Assembly: GCF_042666615.1 (NCBI RefSeq)
Contig: NZ_JBHTDD010000010.1
Coordinates: 150,046 to 214,045, forward strand
Source: KBS50 sp042666615
GTDB taxonomy: Bacteria; Actinomycetota; Actinomycetes; Mycobacteriales; Micromonosporaceae
Direction of reading: 5' to 3'
Length of the DNA stretch: 64,000 nt
A model generated the notes under the pieces. It ran no database searches. It was not told where the DNA came from and worked only from the letters and a program-made list of their open reading frames with translations. This document shows positions 1 to 8,567 of the stretch, piece after piece (positions within the stretch are counted from its first letter, which is position 1; every line of letters starts with the position of its first letter). The position numbers and the translations under genes are program-made.

Positions 1-28
1 TGCCACAGACGTCGCACACGCTAGCCAC
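1..28 (-). CDS. rpmB: 50S ribosomal protein L28, 5' fragment
   Basis: Only the first nine codons are in the window; the gene runs off the left edge. Read leftward from a GTG at 28 it gives MASVCDVCG, the usual start of the zinc-binding actinobacterial L28, with both Cys of a CxxC pair visible. An AGGAG ribosome site lies six bases upstream (35-39). L28 is a component of the large ribosomal subunit. It is divergent from the DAK2 kinase gene, the arrangement seen next to recG in other actinobacteria. The identification rests on this short stretch plus the context. Confidence 0.8.
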
Positions 29-280
29 GGGATACTCCTGAAGTCTGATCGTTCGTGAGGTCGCCACCAGGCGTCGCCCGGGCAACCTGGCCAGGTTACC
101 CGATGCCCCGGCCGGCCGGCTAATCGGCATCCAGACCGCCGGCCGGCGTCCCGTTCCCGCGGAGCCAGCCCGTTCCGCCGGCCCCGGGGGGCCAGCCCGT
201 GTCGCCCACCCGGGGGAGCCGGCCCGTGTCGCCGGCCCGTGGAAGCGGCCCGGCGGAAGGCGCTCGTCGGACCACGCAAG

Positions 281-286
281 TAGGCT
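281..286 (+). promoter_or_regulatory. -10 element (TAGGCT), probable leaderless promoter
   Basis: TAGGCT ends seven bases before the GTG start of the DAK2 gene, and no Shine-Dalgarno sequence lies between. This spacing puts the expected transcription start at or next to the start codon, so the mRNA is probably leaderless. The same arrangement recurs before several other genes here. No clear -35 is visible. Confidence 0.5.
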
Positions 287-293
287 TCTCGCC

Positions 294-2039
294 GTGTTGG
301 ACACCCTGGACGCCGCGGCGGTGCGCCGATGGTGCTCGGGCGGGCTCGCGGCGCTTCGCCGCCACCAGGGCGAAATCGATGATCTCAACGTCTATCCGGT
401 GCCGGACGGTGACACCGGGACAAATCTGGTGCTCACCCTCACCTCGGCCCAGCAGGCGCTGCTCGCCGGGCTGGAGACCGACCCCGGTCGGGAGACGACC
501 CCGCACGGGCACGCGCTGCGGCTGATGGCCCGTGGCGCCCTCCTCGGCGCCCGGGGAAACTCCGGGGTGATCGTCTCGCAGATCCTGCGCGGGTTGGCCG
601 ACTCCCTGGCCCAGGTGCCCGCGGTGGGCGGTCGGGAGTTGGCGGCCGCGTTGCGGACGGCTGCCTCCGCCGCATACGCCGCGGTTGCCGAACCGGCGGA
701 AGGCACCCTGCTCACCGTCGCCGCCGCGGCCGCCGCAGCGGCTGAGCGGTCGAACAGCGACGACCTACGGTCGGTGACCGGGGCGGCCGCCGCCGCGGCG
801 GCCGACGCGCTGGCCCGTACCCCTGAGCAGTTGCCGGCGCTGGCTCGGGCCGGCGTGGTGGATGCCGGCGGTCGTGGTCTGTGCCTGTTGCTGGATGCCC
901 TGGCCGAGACCGTCAGCGGCGCGGCGGCGACGTCCGCCGAACCGCACGCCCCGCCGGCCCGGCAGCCGGGCGATCCGGCTCCGCGGACGGCTGAGTTGGC
1001 GGGGCCGGCGGGCCAGCGGTCCGATCCGGCGCCGGGCGAGGCGTCCGGGTACGCCTACGAGGTGCAGTATCTGCTCGACGCCGAGCCGGCGGCGGTCGAC
1101 CGGTTGCGCGCCGTGCTCGCCGGACTGGGTGACTCGCTGGTGGTGGTCGGGGACGGCCGGGTCGACGGACCGGCCACCTGGAACGTGCACGTGCACGTCG
1201 ACGACGTGGGCGCGGCCATCGAGGCCGGGGTGGTGGCCGGCCGGCCGCACCGGATCACGGTGACCCGGTTCGCCGACCAGATGGCCGGCCTCGGCACCCG
1301 ATCCGATCTCTGCGTCGCCGCCGCCCCGGCGGACGGCGGCGGGTCGCGGGTCACCGCCGGTCAAGACACCGCGGTCCAGTCGGCCGGTCCGGACCGGGCC
1401 GCCGTGGTGGTCGCCGCGGGCGACGGACTTGCCCAGTTGTTCGCCGGGGAGGGGGCCACCGTGGTGGCTGGGAACCCGTCGACCGCCGATCTGGTCGGGG
1501 CGATCAGCGGCACTCATGCCGCCCGTGTCGTGGTGCTGCCCAACGACCCCGACACGCAGGCGGTGGCGAACCTGGCGGTCGCGGAGGCCGCCCAGCGCGG
1601 GATCCGGGTCAGTGTGGTGCCGACCCGCTCGCCGGTCCAGGCGCTCGCCGCGCTCGCCGTGCGGGATCCCGAGCGGCGGTTCGACGACGATGTGATCGCG
1701 ATGGCCGAGTCCGCCGGAGCCTGTCGGTACGGCGAGATCTGCCAGGCCAGCCGGGAGGCGCTCACCGTCGCTGGACGGTGCCGCCCGGGCGACGTTCTCG
1801 GACTGGTCGAGGGAGAGGTCAATCTGATCGGCACGGATCTGCTCGCAACCTGCCGGGACCTGATCGACCGGATGCTCGGCGGTGGCGGTGAGCTGGTCAC
1901 GCTGCTGCTCGGGGCGGGTGCTCCGGCCGGGTTGGCCGATGCGCTGCGAGCGCACCTGGCAGCCCGCTGGCCGTTCGTCGAGACGCAGGTCCACGACGGC
2001 GGCCAACCCAACTATCCGCTTGTGGTGGGGGTGGAATGA
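294..2039 (+). CDS. DAK2 domain protein, FakA-like fatty acid kinase ATP-binding subunit
   Basis: 581 residues. The N-terminal DAK2 (DhaL-like) domain carries NVYPVPDGDTGTN at residues 32-44, whose aspartates bind Mg-ATP, and GARGNSG near 85. The C-terminal half matches the YloV/FakA type, with VEGEVNLIGTDL near 510. Related FakA proteins phosphorylate fatty acids carried by a DegV-like FakB partner. No FakB gene is in the window, so the substrate is inferred. An Ala/Pro-rich linker (about 205-245) separates the domains. The stop overlaps the recG start in ATGA, indicating translational coupling, a pairing conserved in actinobacteria. The GTG start at 294 follows a TAGGCT -10 directly. Confidence 0.85.
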   Translation: MLDTLDAAAVRRWCSGGLAALRRHQGEIDDLNVYPVPDGDTGTNLVLTLTSAQQALLAGLETDPGRETTPHGHALRLMARGALLGARGNSGVIVSQILRGLADSLAQVPAVGGRELAAALRTAASAAYAAVAEPAEGTLLTVAAAAAAAAERSNSDDLRSVTGAAAAAAADALARTPEQLPALARAGVVDAGGRGLCLLLDALAETVSGAAATSAEPHAPPARQPGDPAPRTAELAGPAGQRSDPAPGEASGYAYEVQYLLDAEPAAVDRLRAVLAGLGDSLVVVGDGRVDGPATWNVHVHVDDVGAAIEAGVVAGRPHRITVTRFADQMAGLGTRSDLCVAAAPADGGGSRVTAGQDTAVQSAGPDRAAVVVAAGDGLAQLFAGEGATVVAGNPSTADLVGAISGTHAARVVVLPNDPDTQAVANLAVAEAAQRGIRVSVVPTRSPVQALAALAVRDPERRFDDDVIAMAESAGACRYGEICQASREALTVAGRCRPGDVLGLVEGEVNLIGTDLLATCRDLIDRMLGGGGELVTLLLGAGAPAGLADALRAHLAARWPFVETQVHDGGQPNYPLVVGVE

Positions 2040-4240
2040 CGGCGACGATGGAGACGCCGCTGAAGAAGCTGGTGGGCGACAAGACCGCCAAGGCGCTCGC
2101 CGCCCACCTGGACCTGCACACCGCGGGTGACCTCGTTTACCACTTTCCGCGCCGCTACGACGAGCGGGGCGACCATACGGACATTCGATCTCTGGAGGTG
2201 GGCGAGCAGGTCACGGTGCTCGGCCAGGTGCGCCGCACGGCGGTACGCCCGATGCGCCAGCGTCGGGGCAACCTGCTCGAGGTGACCGTGGAGGACGGCT
2301 CGGGCGGCACGCTGACGCTCACCTTCTTCGGCAACCAGGTATGGCGCGAGCGGGATCTGAAGCCGGGTCGGTGGGGGCTGTTCGCCGGGAAGGTGACCGA
2401 GTTCCGGAGCAAGCGTCAGCTCAACGGCCCCGAATACGTACTGCTCGGCGAGGGAGCCGCCGGCGGCGAGGCGGCGGCTTCGGAGGAGATCGAGGAGTTC
2501 GCCGGCGCGCTCATCCCGGTGTATCCGGCGGCGGCCGCCGTGCCCACCTGGGTGATCGCCCGCTGCGTCCGGGTGGTGCTGGACACGCTGTCACCGCCAC
2601 CGGATCCGCTGCCGGCGACGATCAGGGCCAGCCGCAACCTGATCGACCTGGCCCGGGCGCTGCGCGAGATTCATCGGCCGTCCACTAAGGACGACCTGTA
2701 CCGGGCGCGCCGGCGGTTGAAATGGGACGAGGCGTTCGCCCTGCAGTTGACCCTCGTCCAGCGCAAGCATCGGGCGGCGTCGTGGCCGGCGCGACCCCGA
2801 CCGCGCCGGGACGACGGGCTGCTGACGGCGTTCGACGCCCGGTTGCCGTACGAGCTGACCGACGGGCAACGCGACGTGGGCGAGGAGATCAGCGGCGACC
2901 TGGCCACCGCGCACCCCATGCACCGGCTGTTGCAGGGGGAGGTGGGCTCGGGCAAGACGGTCTGCGCGTTGCGCGCGATGCTCCAGGTGGTGGACGCGGG
3001 CGGGCAGGCCGCTCTGCTGGCTCCCACCGAGGTGCTCGCCGCCCAGCACTACCGGGGCGTCGCCGCCCTGCTCGGACCGCTCGGCCGGGCCGGTGAGCTG
3101 GACGGAGATCCGGACGGTACCCGGATCACGCTGGTCACCGGTTCGCTGGGAACGGCTGCCCGGCGCCGCGCCCTGGAGGAGGTGGCGACCGGCGAAGCCG
3201 GAATCGTCATCGGCACCCACGCCCTGCTGTACGAGGGGGTGGACTTCGCCGACCTGGGCCTCGTCGTGGTGGACGAGCAGCACCGGTTCGGCGTCGAGCA
3301 GCGGGACGCGCTGCGGGCCAAGGCCGAGCAACCGCCGCATGTGCTGGTGATGACCGCGACGCCGATCCCGCGCACGGTAGCCATGACCGTGTACGGGGAC
3401 CTGGAGGTCTCGACGCTGTCCCAGTTGCCGCGCGGCCGCTCGCCGATCGCCTCGCACGTGGTGCCGGCCGCCGACAAACCGGCGTACCTCGACCGGGCCT
3501 GGCGCCGGCTGCGCGAGGAGGTGACCGCCGGCCATCAGGCGTACGTGGTGTGCCCGCGGATCGGCGAGGCCGGTGCCTCTGACGACGACGAGGAGGCGCC
3601 GCCGCCGACGGAGGAATCCGCCCGCCGGCCACCGTTGGCGGTGACCGAGGTGGCTCCGCTGCTGGCGGACGGGCCGCTGCACGGGTTGCGGATCGGTGTG
3701 CTGCACGGCCGGCTGCCGGCCGACGAGAAGGACGCTGTGATGCGCGCGTTCGCCGCCGGGAACCTTGACGTGCTGGTGGCCACCACGGTTGTCGAGGTGG
3801 GCGTCGACGTGCCGAACGCCACCGTGATGATCGTGCTGGACGCGGACCGGTTCGGCGTCTCCCAGTTGCACCAACTGCGGGGTCGGGTGGGTCGTGGTTC
3901 GGCGCCGGGCCTGTGCCTGCTGGTCACCGAGGCGGCCGAGGGGACCCCGGCGCGGGAACGGCTGGACGCGGTGGCCTCGACCACGGATGGCTTCCGGTTG
4001 GCTGAGCTGGACCTGGAGCAGCGCCGGGAGGGCGATGTGCTGGGGGCCACCCAGTCCGGCCGGCGCTCGCACCTGCGGCTACTGTCGCTACTGCGGGACA
4101 CCGACCTGATCCGGGACGCCCGGCTGGAGGCGATCCCCCTGGTCGAGGAGGATCCGGAACTGGCCCGACATCCGGGACTGGCCGACTCGGTCGCCGCCCT
4201 GGTCGACGAGGAACGCGCCGAGTACCTGGAAAAGGGCTAA
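2036..4240 (+). CDS. recG: ATP-dependent DNA helicase RecG
   Basis: 734 residues, close to the usual length. RecG remodels stalled replication forks and branch-migrates Holliday junctions. The N-terminal wedge/OB region (about 1-170) is followed by a superfamily 2 helicase core: Walker A GEVGSGKT near 301, DEQH box in VVDEQHRFG near 412, then TTVVEVGVDVPNA and the Q-x-x-GRxGRG box in QLHQLRGRVGRG. A short acidic, proline-containing insert (near 520-535, EEAPPPTEE) lies between the helicase lobes. It overlaps the upstream DAK2 gene by four bases. Confidence 0.97.
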   Translation: MTATMETPLKKLVGDKTAKALAAHLDLHTAGDLVYHFPRRYDERGDHTDIRSLEVGEQVTVLGQVRRTAVRPMRQRRGNLLEVTVEDGSGGTLTLTFFGNQVWRERDLKPGRWGLFAGKVTEFRSKRQLNGPEYVLLGEGAAGGEAAASEEIEEFAGALIPVYPAAAAVPTWVIARCVRVVLDTLSPPPDPLPATIRASRNLIDLARALREIHRPSTKDDLYRARRRLKWDEAFALQLTLVQRKHRAASWPARPRPRRDDGLLTAFDARLPYELTDGQRDVGEEISGDLATAHPMHRLLQGEVGSGKTVCALRAMLQVVDAGGQAALLAPTEVLAAQHYRGVAALLGPLGRAGELDGDPDGTRITLVTGSLGTAARRRALEEVATGEAGIVIGTHALLYEGVDFADLGLVVVDEQHRFGVEQRDALRAKAEQPPHVLVMTATPIPRTVAMTVYGDLEVSTLSQLPRGRSPIASHVVPAADKPAYLDRAWRRLREEVTAGHQAYVVCPRIGEAGASDDDEEAPPPTEESARRPPLAVTEVAPLLADGPLHGLRIGVLHGRLPADEKDAVMRAFAAGNLDVLVATTVVEVGVDVPNATVMIVLDADRFGVSQLHQLRGRVGRGSAPGLCLLVTEAAEGTPARERLDAVASTTDGFRLAELDLEQRREGDVLGATQSGRRSHLRLLSLLRDTDLIRDARLEAIPLVEEDPELARHPGLADSVAALVDEERAEYLEKG

Positions 4241-4261
4241 CCCCCACCCCCACCCACCCCG

Positions 4262-4354
4262 CCGTTGATCTAGGGCAGATGGTCGTGAGTTGATCTCCAA
4301 TCACGACCATCTGCCCTAGATCGACGGGAGACAGGCATCTGCCCTAGATCAACG
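4262..4354. repeat. Long palindrome, element A (CTAGGGCAGATGGTCG type), with a third half-arm
   Basis: Arms 4267-4288 and 4301-4322 are perfect 22-base complements beginning GATCTAGGGCAGATGGTCG. Allowing one mismatch they extend to about 4262-4328. A third, partial arm (GCATCTGCCCTAGATCAACG) follows at 4335-4354. The 12-base loop is asymmetric, so the element has an orientation. It lies between the convergent recG and LPXTG genes and recurs inverted at 22172-22267. It could act as a transcription end, but it has no T-tract. Confidence 0.9.
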
Positions 4355-4416
4355 AAGCCTGCGGGCGGGGCCGGCGGGCGGCGGGCGGGGGCGAGGGTGG
4401 GGCGAGGGGGGAATGA

Positions 4417-4453
4417 CCGAGGGCGCGTCGACCGGTGGTCGACGCGCCCTCGG
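4417..4453. terminator. Bidirectional hairpin terminator
   Basis: Perfect 17-base stem (4417-4433 with 4437-4453) and a three-base loop, between the 3' ends of convergent recG and the LPXTG gene. Strong GC stems without T-tracts are the usual form of actinobacterial terminator. Confidence 0.75.
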
Positions 4454-4494
4454 GCCGTCAGTCGCTCAGGTGATCGAGATCATCCTGACGCGGA

Positions 4495-5616
4495 TCAGGC
4501 GGTGAAGCGGATCTTACGACGACGGTTCAGCACGAACAGGCCGGCACCGACGGCGACCAGGACGGCGGCGCCGCCCGCGATGCCGGTGGCCTGGGCGCCG
4601 GTCACCGGCAGGGTGGGGCCACCCTCCTCGTCACAGTTCTCCGGCTGGATCCAGGCGATCGGCTCGCCCTCGCCCATGCCCTCGGCCGAGGGGGTGACGG
4701 TCAGGCCCTCGAACGCGTCGAACTCGACGGTCCCGGTCTCGCCGGCCTTCACGACCAGCTGCTTGGCCTCACCCTTGTTCGGGGTCAGGGTGACCTCGAT
4801 GGTCTCGCCGTCCTCCGGGTTGACGATCTGGAAGATCAGCTTGTCACAGGTCATCTTGATGCTGCCGGCCGGCTCACCCGGGGCGACGCAGTCCTCGGGC
4901 TTGGTCGGCGCCGCGTCGAGCAGCGGCTCCTTCTCGCCCTTGGCGGTGACCTTGATGTGCGTGGCGTACTTGGCCTCGACCTTGACCGTGGCGTCGGCGT
5001 CCGGCTTAACGGTCACCTTCTTGGGTTCGAAGCCGGTGCCCGCGGTCACCTCGAACTCGGCGTCGGCGGTGGCTTCCTTGCCGTTGACCAGCTTGACGTC
5101 GACGTTGCCGTCGCAGTCGGCGACCATGCTGGCGGAGGGCACGGCGGTCTTCGGCGGGGGCTGCTCATCCGGGGCGCACTTGCCGCCCAGGTCGATGGCG
5201 GCGGCGCGGATCTTGTCGTCCTGGTGGCCGTTGTCCCACTTGGCCTTCACCGCGAGCCGGGCCTTGGTGGTCTCGCCAGCCAGGCGGGTGGTGGCCTTGA
5301 CCGGGGTGCCGACGCTGTGCGGGTACTCGTCACCCTTGGTGACCTCGATGCCCGGGATGGACAGGTCGCTGGCCTTCTCGCCGACCCAGCTCTTCGCGTC
5401 GACCTTGATGAACTTGTACGTCTTGACGGGGGCGTAGCTGTTGACGGTCCAGTCGACGACCCACTCGCCGGTCTTGGTGTCGCACTCGGCGGCCACCTTG
5501 ACCTCACTGTGGTGCGCGCTCGCCGGGGCGGCTACCGCAACGGCCGCGGTGAGGCCGAGGAAGGCGGCCCCCAGCACGGCGAGCGGCCGCCGGAGCGACA
5601 GCTTGGGACGGATCAC
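4495..5616 (-). CDS. LPXTG-anchored cell surface protein
   Basis: 373 residues. The N-terminal signal peptide (about 1-35) has basic residues, a hydrophobic core and cleavage near APASAHH. The middle is acidic, Lys-rich and repetitive, probably two or three beta-sandwich modules (for instance near 120-200 and 215-290). The C terminus is a sortase signal: LPVTG at 336-340, a hydrophobic segment, then NRRRK. It should be covalently attached to the cell wall by a sortase that is not in this window. The GTG start has AGGAG six bases upstream. The binding function is not recognisable. Convergent with recG. Confidence 0.85.
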   Translation of the reverse strand: MIRPKLSLRRPLAVLGAAFLGLTAAVAVAAPASAHHSEVKVAAECDTKTGEWVVDWTVNSYAPVKTYKFIKVDAKSWVGEKASDLSIPGIEVTKGDEYPHSVGTPVKATTRLAGETTKARLAVKAKWDNGHQDDKIRAAAIDLGGKCAPDEQPPPKTAVPSASMVADCDGNVDVKLVNGKEATADAEFEVTAGTGFEPKKVTVKPDADATVKVEAKYATHIKVTAKGEKEPLLDAAPTKPEDCVAPGEPAGSIKMTCDKLIFQIVNPEDGETIEVTLTPNKGEAKQLVVKAGETGTVEFDAFEGLTVTPSAEGMGEGEPIAWIQPENCDEEGGPTLPVTGAQATGIAGGAAVLVAVGAGLFVLNRRRKIRFTA

Positions 5617-5934
5617 GCGTTACTCCTGAGAGGGTGGAAGCGTCAGGGCACGACGGGCGGGGGTGGCGTAGGAGGTCACTGCTGACGCGGCGCGACCTGC
5701 GACGGTGCCTCCCCCACGTCGCAACGCCGGCAAACGGGAGCCGGCACAGCGCCAGACCTTAGCGATTAGCGTGGAGCACGGATACCCTTCAGGACCCTCT
5801 AAGGATGATGTTATCCACCTGAGACGTTTGATCCACTCAGAGTCAGATGTGAGCCGGTTTCCGATTACCTTCTGTTATCTCACGCCACATCAGTCACTCC
5901 GGTACCGTCAGCACCGTCAGGAGGGCCGACCAGG
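5617..5934. other. Divergent intergenic region, lower-GC patch
   Basis: 318 bases between the divergent LPXTG and rsmD genes. The stretch 5780-5890 is clearly richer in A/T than its surroundings and carries no convincing reading frame, so it probably holds both promoters. TGTTAT at 5873-5878 is a possible -10 for rsmD and TAAGGT (minus strand, 5757-5762) for the surface protein. Neither has a clear -35. Confidence 0.4.
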
Positions 5935-6498
5935 ATGACCCGGATCGTCGCCGGAACGTTGGGTGGCCGGCGGATCGCCGCGCCGCCGGGAGACCGCACC
6001 CGACCCACCGCGGACCGGGTCCGCGAGGCGCTGTTCAGCGCCTTGTCGGCAACGGTCGACCTGGACGGCGCCCGCTTCGCCGACCTGTACGCCGGCTCCG
6101 GCGCGGTGGGCCTGGAGGCCCTCTCCCGGGGTGCGGCACACGTGCTGCTGGTGGAGTCGGACCCCCGCGCCGCGCGGGTGATCCGCGACAACATCGCGAC
6201 GTTGCGGGCGGGCGGCGGAGCCACCCTCGCCACGGGTGCCGTGGCCCAGGTGCTCGCGACCAGCCCGCTCGGCGGGCCGTACGACGTCGTTTTCGCCGAT
6301 CCGCCATACGCGCTGCCGGACGCCGAACTCGCCGCGACGCTCACCGCCCTCGTCGCGTACGACTGGCTGGCGCCGGACGCCGTGGTGGTCGTCGAGCGGT
6401 CCACCCGCGGCGGCCCACCGACCTGGGTGCACGGCATCACCGGCGAGCGCAGTCGCCGGTATGGCGAGACCACGCTTTGGTACGGTCGCCGATCATGA
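5935..6498 (+). CDS. rsmD: 16S rRNA (guanine(966)-N2)-methyltransferase RsmD
   Basis: 187 residues, normal length. It uses S-adenosylmethionine to methylate N2 of G966 in 16S rRNA. Visible features are the N-terminal R-I-V-A-G-x-x-G-G-R-R start, the SAM-binding motif LYAGSGAVGLEALSRG near 50-65, and the catalytic DPPY at 122-125. AGGAGG lies upstream of the ATG at 5935. The stop overlaps the coaD start in ATGA; rsmD-coaD pairing is widespread in bacteria. Confidence 0.95.
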   Translation: MTRIVAGTLGGRRIAAPPGDRTRPTADRVREALFSALSATVDLDGARFADLYAGSGAVGLEALSRGAAHVLLVESDPRAARVIRDNIATLRAGGGATLATGAVAQVLATSPLGGPYDVVFADPPYALPDAELAATLTALVAYDWLAPDAVVVVERSTRGGPPTWVHGITGERSRRYGETTLWYGRRS

Positions 6499-7016
6499 GA
6501 CGTGCGGTGTGCCCCGGCTCGTTCGACCCGGTCACCAACGGTCACCTGGACATCATCGGCCGGGCGAGCCGGCTGTTCGACGAGGTGATCGTCGTCGTGT
6601 CGATCAACCAGACGAAGAAGTCGTTGTTCGACGTCGACGAGCGGATGGCGATGCTGCGCGAGGTGACCGCGGCGTTCGGCAACGTCCGGGTGGAGTCGTT
6701 CCGTGGCCTCACGGTGGACTTCTGCCGCGCCCAGCAGGCCACGGTGCTGGTCAAGGGCCTGCGGGCGGTGAGTGACTTCGACTACGAGCTGCAGATGGCG
6801 CACATGAACATCGGCCTGGCCGGGGTGGAGACCCTGTTCATGCCCACCAACCCGCTCTATTCGTTCCTCTCCTCCAGCCTGGTCAAGGACGTGGCGAAGT
6901 GGGGCGGTGACGTGTCCGCGCACGTGCCGGAGTCGGTGGACCAGGCGTTGCGTCGCCGACTGGGGCCGCCGCCCTCCGCCGCTCCGCCGTCCTCCGCGGC
7001 CCCGCCGCCGGGTTGA
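6495..7016 (+). CDS. coaD: Phosphopantetheine adenylyltransferase
   Basis: 173 residues. It transfers AMP from ATP to 4'-phosphopantetheine, the penultimate step of coenzyme A synthesis. It shows the CPGSFDPVTNGHLD start with the nucleotidyltransferase motif TNGH at 14-17, KGLRAVSDFDYE in the middle, and LSSSLVKDVAKWGGDV near the end. The last 15 residues are a Pro/Ala/Ser tail. The ATG at 6495 overlaps rsmD by four bases. An in-frame GTG at 6477 is rejected because the conserved start is MRRAVCPGSFDP. Confidence 0.96.
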   Translation: MRRAVCPGSFDPVTNGHLDIIGRASRLFDEVIVVVSINQTKKSLFDVDERMAMLREVTAAFGNVRVESFRGLTVDFCRAQQATVLVKGLRAVSDFDYELQMAHMNIGLAGVETLFMPTNPLYSFLSSSLVKDVAKWGGDVSAHVPESVDQALRRRLGPPPSAAPPSSAAPPPG

Positions 7017-7216
7017 CGGGTTGACGGGTTGACGGGGACGCTTCGCGACGCTCGGTGCGGGGCTCCGGCGCGACGCGCCGGGCCAGCGGTGATCGGAGCA
7101 CGACCCGCGCGGGGGCCCCATGATGGTGCCGGTGACCGCATCATGGTTGAGCGGCAACCGGCCCGGTACCCGCATCATGGAGGCCGGCCGTATCGAACGA
7201 CAGGGGTGAGGTACCG

Positions 7217-7714
7217 GTGGACCCGCTCGACCGCATCGACGAGATCATCGCCATGGTGGAGACGGCCCGTTCTGTCCCGATGTCGCGCAACAGCTGCATG
7301 GTGGACCGGGGCGAGATGATTGCCGCCCTCGACGAGCTGCGCGCGGAGCTTCCCGCCGACCTGCGGCGCGCCGTTGCGTTGCTGGAGGAGCGGGACAAGA
7401 TCATGGAGGCCGGCAAACGGGAGGCCGATCGCATCATCAGCGAGGGTGAGGCGGAACACTCCAGGCTCGTGTCGCGGAATGAGATCACCGTCTCCGCCGA
7501 GCACGAGGGGGCCCGGATCATCGCCGAGGCCCGGGCCGAGGCGCAGCGGCTCCGGGACGAGGTCGACGACTACGTCGACACCGCGCTGGCCAACTTCGAG
7601 CAGTTCCTCACCCGGGCCCTCGCCTCGATCGAGCGCGGCCGGGACAAGATGCACGCGCTTCGGGAGATCGGTACCTTCGGGGGTGACGAGGCCGAGCGCC
7701 CCCTGCCGTTCTAG
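7217..7714 (+). CDS. sepIVA: SepIVA-like septation protein (DivIVA-type coiled coil)
   Basis: 165 residues, predicted mostly alpha-helical coiled coil from about 40 to 150, with heptad-like Ala/Glu/Arg patterns. The start MDPLDRIDEIIAMVETARSV and the position before yceD-rpmF-rnc match mycobacterial SepIVA (Rv2927c), a septal factor with a DivIVA-like domain. It is cytoplasmic and probably takes part in division and polar growth. GTG start with GTGAGG upstream. The symbol is assigned from sequence character and synteny. Confidence 0.75.
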   Translation: MDPLDRIDEIIAMVETARSVPMSRNSCMVDRGEMIAALDELRAELPADLRRAVALLEERDKIMEAGKREADRIISEGEAEHSRLVSRNEITVSAEHEGARIIAEARAEAQRLRDEVDDYVDTALANFEQFLTRALASIERGRDKMHALREIGTFGGDEAERPLPF

Positions 7715-7746
7715 CTGCGACACCCTGGCGAGCGGACGCGCCCCGG

Positions 7747-7777
7747 TTCGACGCTGGGGCGGCCCCTCGGGTAACCT
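7747..7777 (+). promoter_or_regulatory. Candidate promoter of the yceD-rpmF-plsX-rnc-mutM run
   Basis: TTCGAC (7747-7752) and TAACCT (7772-7777) with a 19-base spacer, in the gap between sepIVA and yceD. The spacing is on the long side. Confidence 0.3.
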
Positions 7778-7811
7778 TCTTCGTCGGCCTCTACCAGGCC
7801 GGAGTCTAACT

Positions 7812-8375
7812 ATGCCCAAACATTTGCCTAACCCACTCGACCCCAGGTCGCCGCTGGTCCTCGACACGAGAGACCTGCCGCGTCGGCCTGGCGCGTTGCG
7901 TACGGTCAAGCGGGTGGTGCCGGCACCGGTGGACCTCGGCGTGGAGTTGATCCGCGTGCCGCAGGGCGCCGACCTGAGCCTCGACCTGCGGCTCGAGTCG
8001 GTGTCCGAGGGCGTGCTCGTTTCCGGGACGGTGAGCGGCCCGGTGACCGGCGAGTGCGGCCGTTGCCTACGGGAGATCAACGACTCGGTGACCGTGACGG
8101 TTCAGGAGCTGTACGCCTACGAGCACAGCACCACGGACGAAACGGCCGAAGAGGACGAGGTGGGCCGGATGCGGGGCGACCTGATCGACCTGGAGCCGGA
8201 GGTGCGGGACGCGGTGGTGCTCGCGCTGCCGACGAACCCGCTGTGCCGGGAGGACTGCCCGGGCCTGTGCCCCGACTGCGGGGTACACCTGGACGACCTG
8301 CCGGCCGACCACAACCATGAACAGCTCGACCCGCGCTGGGCGGGGCTGTCGCAAATGATCCGCAAAGAGGAGTAG
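7812..8375 (+). CDS. yceD: YceD family protein (DUF177)
   Basis: 187 residues. Members are encoded next to rpmF across bacteria and are linked to 23S rRNA maturation or stability, but the biochemical role is unsettled. A CGRC pair lies in the middle, and a Cys-rich segment near 140-160 (CREDCPGLCPDCG) looks like a metal-binding knuckle. The ATG at 7812 was chosen because the family start MPKHLPNPLDPRSPLVLDT begins there; the frame is open further upstream but overlaps sepIVA. The rpmF start lies five bases downstream of the stop. Confidence 0.9.
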   Translation: MPKHLPNPLDPRSPLVLDTRDLPRRPGALRTVKRVVPAPVDLGVELIRVPQGADLSLDLRLESVSEGVLVSGTVSGPVTGECGRCLREINDSVTVTVQELYAYEHSTTDETAEEDEVGRMRGDLIDLEPEVRDAVVLALPTNPLCREDCPGLCPDCGVHLDDLPADHNHEQLDPRWAGLSQMIRKEE

Positions 8376-8380
8376 CAACC

Positions 8381-8554
8381 GTGGCCGTTCCCAAGCGCAA
8401 GATGTCGCGCAGCAACACCCGGTCCCGCCGGGCGCAGTGGAAGGCCGCGGCGGTGACCACTGCCGCGTGCCCGCAGTGCAAGTCGCCGAAGCTGCCGCAC
8501 GCCGCCTGCCCCGTCTGCGGCACCTACAACGGCCGCCAGGTCATCGAGGTCTGA
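8381..8554 (+). CDS. rpmF: 50S ribosomal protein L32
   Basis: 57 residues: MAVPKRKMSRSNTRSRR, then CPQC and CPVCG, the zinc-ribbon form of L32. GTG start, with AAAGAGGAG just upstream overlapping the end of yceD. It is co-transcribed with yceD, the order conserved in most bacteria. Confidence 0.97.
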   Translation: MAVPKRKMSRSNTRSRRAQWKAAAVTTAACPQCKSPKLPHAACPVCGTYNGRQVIEV

Positions 8555-8567
8555 TTCTGGACACCGA